This document shows, piece after piece, positions 4,908-5,758 of a DNA stretch of 5,758 bases (positions are counted from its first letter, which is position 1; each line of letters opens with the position of its first letter). Below the pieces are notes generated by a model. It searched no databases. It saw only the letters and a program-made list of their open reading frames with translations, and had not been told where the DNA came from. Source of the stretch: Alphaproteobacteria bacterium (lineage in GTDB: Bacteria; Pseudomonadota; Alphaproteobacteria; ATCC43930; CGMCC-115725); assembly GCA_030039815.1 (NCBI GenBank), contig JASHUW010000662.1:1-5758 (forward strand), given 5' to 3'. Position numbers and translations under genes: made by a program.

Positions 4908-5606
4908 CTATTCGGTATCGACCAACACCAGCTCGGCGTCTTCGCTGGCGGTGAGGTGCAACACGCTCTCATCGGCGATCGCCAGCCCGTCGCCGGTTCC
5001 GGCGGTGACGCCGTTGACATCGATCCTGCCGGCGGCCGGCACGAGATAGGCATGGCGGCCGGCGAGGCGATATTCGGCCTCTTGCCCGGCTTTCAATGTC
5101 GCGCCGAGCACGCGGGCCGAGGTGCGGATCGGCAGCGCATCCTTGTCGCCGGGAAGGCCGCTCGCCAGGGTCACGAAAGCGCCGGCGCGGTCAGCCTTGG
5201 GAAAGGGCCGCCTGTCCCAATAGGGCGCGCCGCCATATTCGGTCGGAATGATCCAGATTTGGAACAAACGTGTGCGTTGATGGGGCTCGTGATTGAACTC
5301 GGAATGGCGGATGCCGGTGCCAGCGCTCATCACCTGGACATCGCCTGCCGCGGTGTGCCCGATATTGCCGAGGCTGTCCTGATGGGTGATTACGCCTTCA
5401 CGGACGTAGGTGATGATCTCCATGTCTTGGTGCGGATGGGGAGGAAAGCCGGTACCCGGGTCGATGGTATCGTCATTCCAGACTCGCAGTAGGCCCCAAT
5501 TCTTTCGTTCGGGGTCGCGATAGTCGGCAAAGGAGAAATGATGGCGGGTGTCGAGCCAGCCGTGATTGGCGCCGCCGAGGCTGGCATAGGGTCGAAGCTC
5601 GATCAT
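4908..5606 (-). CDS. Pirin family protein (YhhW-type bicupin), 232 aa
   Basis: It is a cytoplasmic metal-binding protein with two cupin domains. The N-terminal domain (about residues 1-125) holds the metal ligands H57, H59, H101 and E103 in PPHPHQDMEIITYV and GTGIRHSEFNHE. From memory, these match the positions in E. coli YhhW and human pirin. YhhW has quercetin 2,3-dioxygenase activity in vitro, and other pirins have been proposed as redox-sensitive regulators; the physiological role here is unknown. The C-terminal cupin (about 140-232, ending AELVLVDTE) lacks an obvious second metal site, as is usual. Length is normal. The ATG at 5606 has AGGAG 9 bases upstream, and MIELRPYASLGGANHGWL is the expected family start. 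It lies upstream of the transporter on the same strand, but the 297-base gap with hairpins argues for separate transcription. Confidence 0.95.
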   Translation of the reverse strand: MIELRPYASLGGANHGWLDTRHHFSFADYRDPERKNWGLLRVWNDDTIDPGTGFPPHPHQDMEIITYVREGVITHQDSLGNIGHTAAGDVQVMSAGTGIRHSEFNHEPHQRTRLFQIWIIPTEYGGAPYWDRRPFPKADRAGAFVTLASGLPGDKDALPIRTSARVLGATLKAGQEAEYRLAGRHAYLVPAAGRIDVNGVTAGTGDGLAIADESVLHLTASEDAELVLVDTE

Positions 5607-5758
5607 GGCGAGATTCTCCTGACGGAGGATGTGGCCCGATAGATGGGGTCGCCAGCCGCCTGCCGATAGACGCGAATGGCATGGCAGACAAAACGGTCAT
5701 TGATATCGCCGCCGGAACCGTGCTCAGGATCGCGATGACCATGATTTAGGCAATTCGC
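5607..5758. other. Unassigned region upstream of pirin
   Basis: These 152 bases should hold the pirin promoter, but I find no convincing -35/-10 pair. One minus-strand frame is open from the window edge to a TGA that overlaps the pirin start as ATGA, and could be the tail of an upstream gene. Its third positions are much less GC-biased than in the other genes here, so I do not call it. Confidence 0.3.

Noticed and set aside
4637..4954. Plus-strand frame of 105 codons across the intergenic region
   Set aside because: It runs through both large palindromes and into the pirin 3' end, is Arg/Pro-rich and low complexity, and shows no codon bias matching the real genes.
4833..5492. 219-codon plus-strand frame opposite pirin
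   Set aside because: The opposite strand carries a complete pirin with all metal ligands and a good ribosome site; this frame has neither family features nor a ribosome site.
5473..5742. 89-codon minus-strand frame starting at 5742
   Set aside because: It overlaps the first 130 bases of pirin in another frame, and its second half becomes Arg/Pro/Ser-rich shadow sequence.

Overview
This GC-rich window has coding frames whose third positions are mostly G or C. The gene families (a class III adenylate cyclase with a DUF5939-type zinc ribbon, an FAD-independent 3-hydroxybutyrate dehydrogenase of the short-chain dehydrogenase type, an MFS transporter and a YhhW-type pirin) and the small conserved hypothetical protein point to an alphaproteobacterium, possibly a sphingomonad or a rhizobial relative. 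That assignment is inference from protein style; no rRNA or other taxonomic marker is present. The window looks like ordinary chromosome: no insertion sequence, phage gene, tRNA or CRISPR array is visible.

Layout from left to right. Bases 1-54 probably hold the last 17 codons of an outer-membrane beta-barrel protein. A small hypothetical gene (120-461, minus) converges on it. After a 94-base divergent gap, a probable two-gene operon runs on the plus strand: a multidomain adenylate cyclase (556-2361) and, 25 bases later behind a perfect AGGAGG, bdhA (2387-3169). A 7-bp hairpin at 3181-3200 separates bdhA from the convergent MFS transporter (3204-4610, minus, GTG start). A 297-base intergenic region (4611-4907) follows, AT-richer than its surroundings and dense in palindromes. 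A pirin-family gene (4908-5606, minus) comes next, and the last 152 bases hold no gene I can support.

How the parts may work together. BdhA interconverts D-3-hydroxybutyrate and acetoacetate, which links it to polyhydroxybutyrate or ketone-body use. Its predicted co-transcription with a cyclase that keeps all its catalytic residues suggests that cAMP signalling and hydroxybutyrate metabolism are connected, but the sequence does not show how. The transporter next door could move a related organic acid, though its substrate cannot be read from sequence.

The most unusual DNA is 4700-4890. It contains an 18-base palindrome, a 14-bp perfect hairpin, a 9-base direct repeat that allows alternative RNA pairing in the presumed transporter leader, a GTTC-N7-GTTC element matching the alphaproteobacterial LexA box, and a 12-bp hairpin abutting a 15-base palindrome. 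I see no clear new multi-gene system. The regulatory region upstream of the transporter and the cyclase-bdhA pairing are the best leads.
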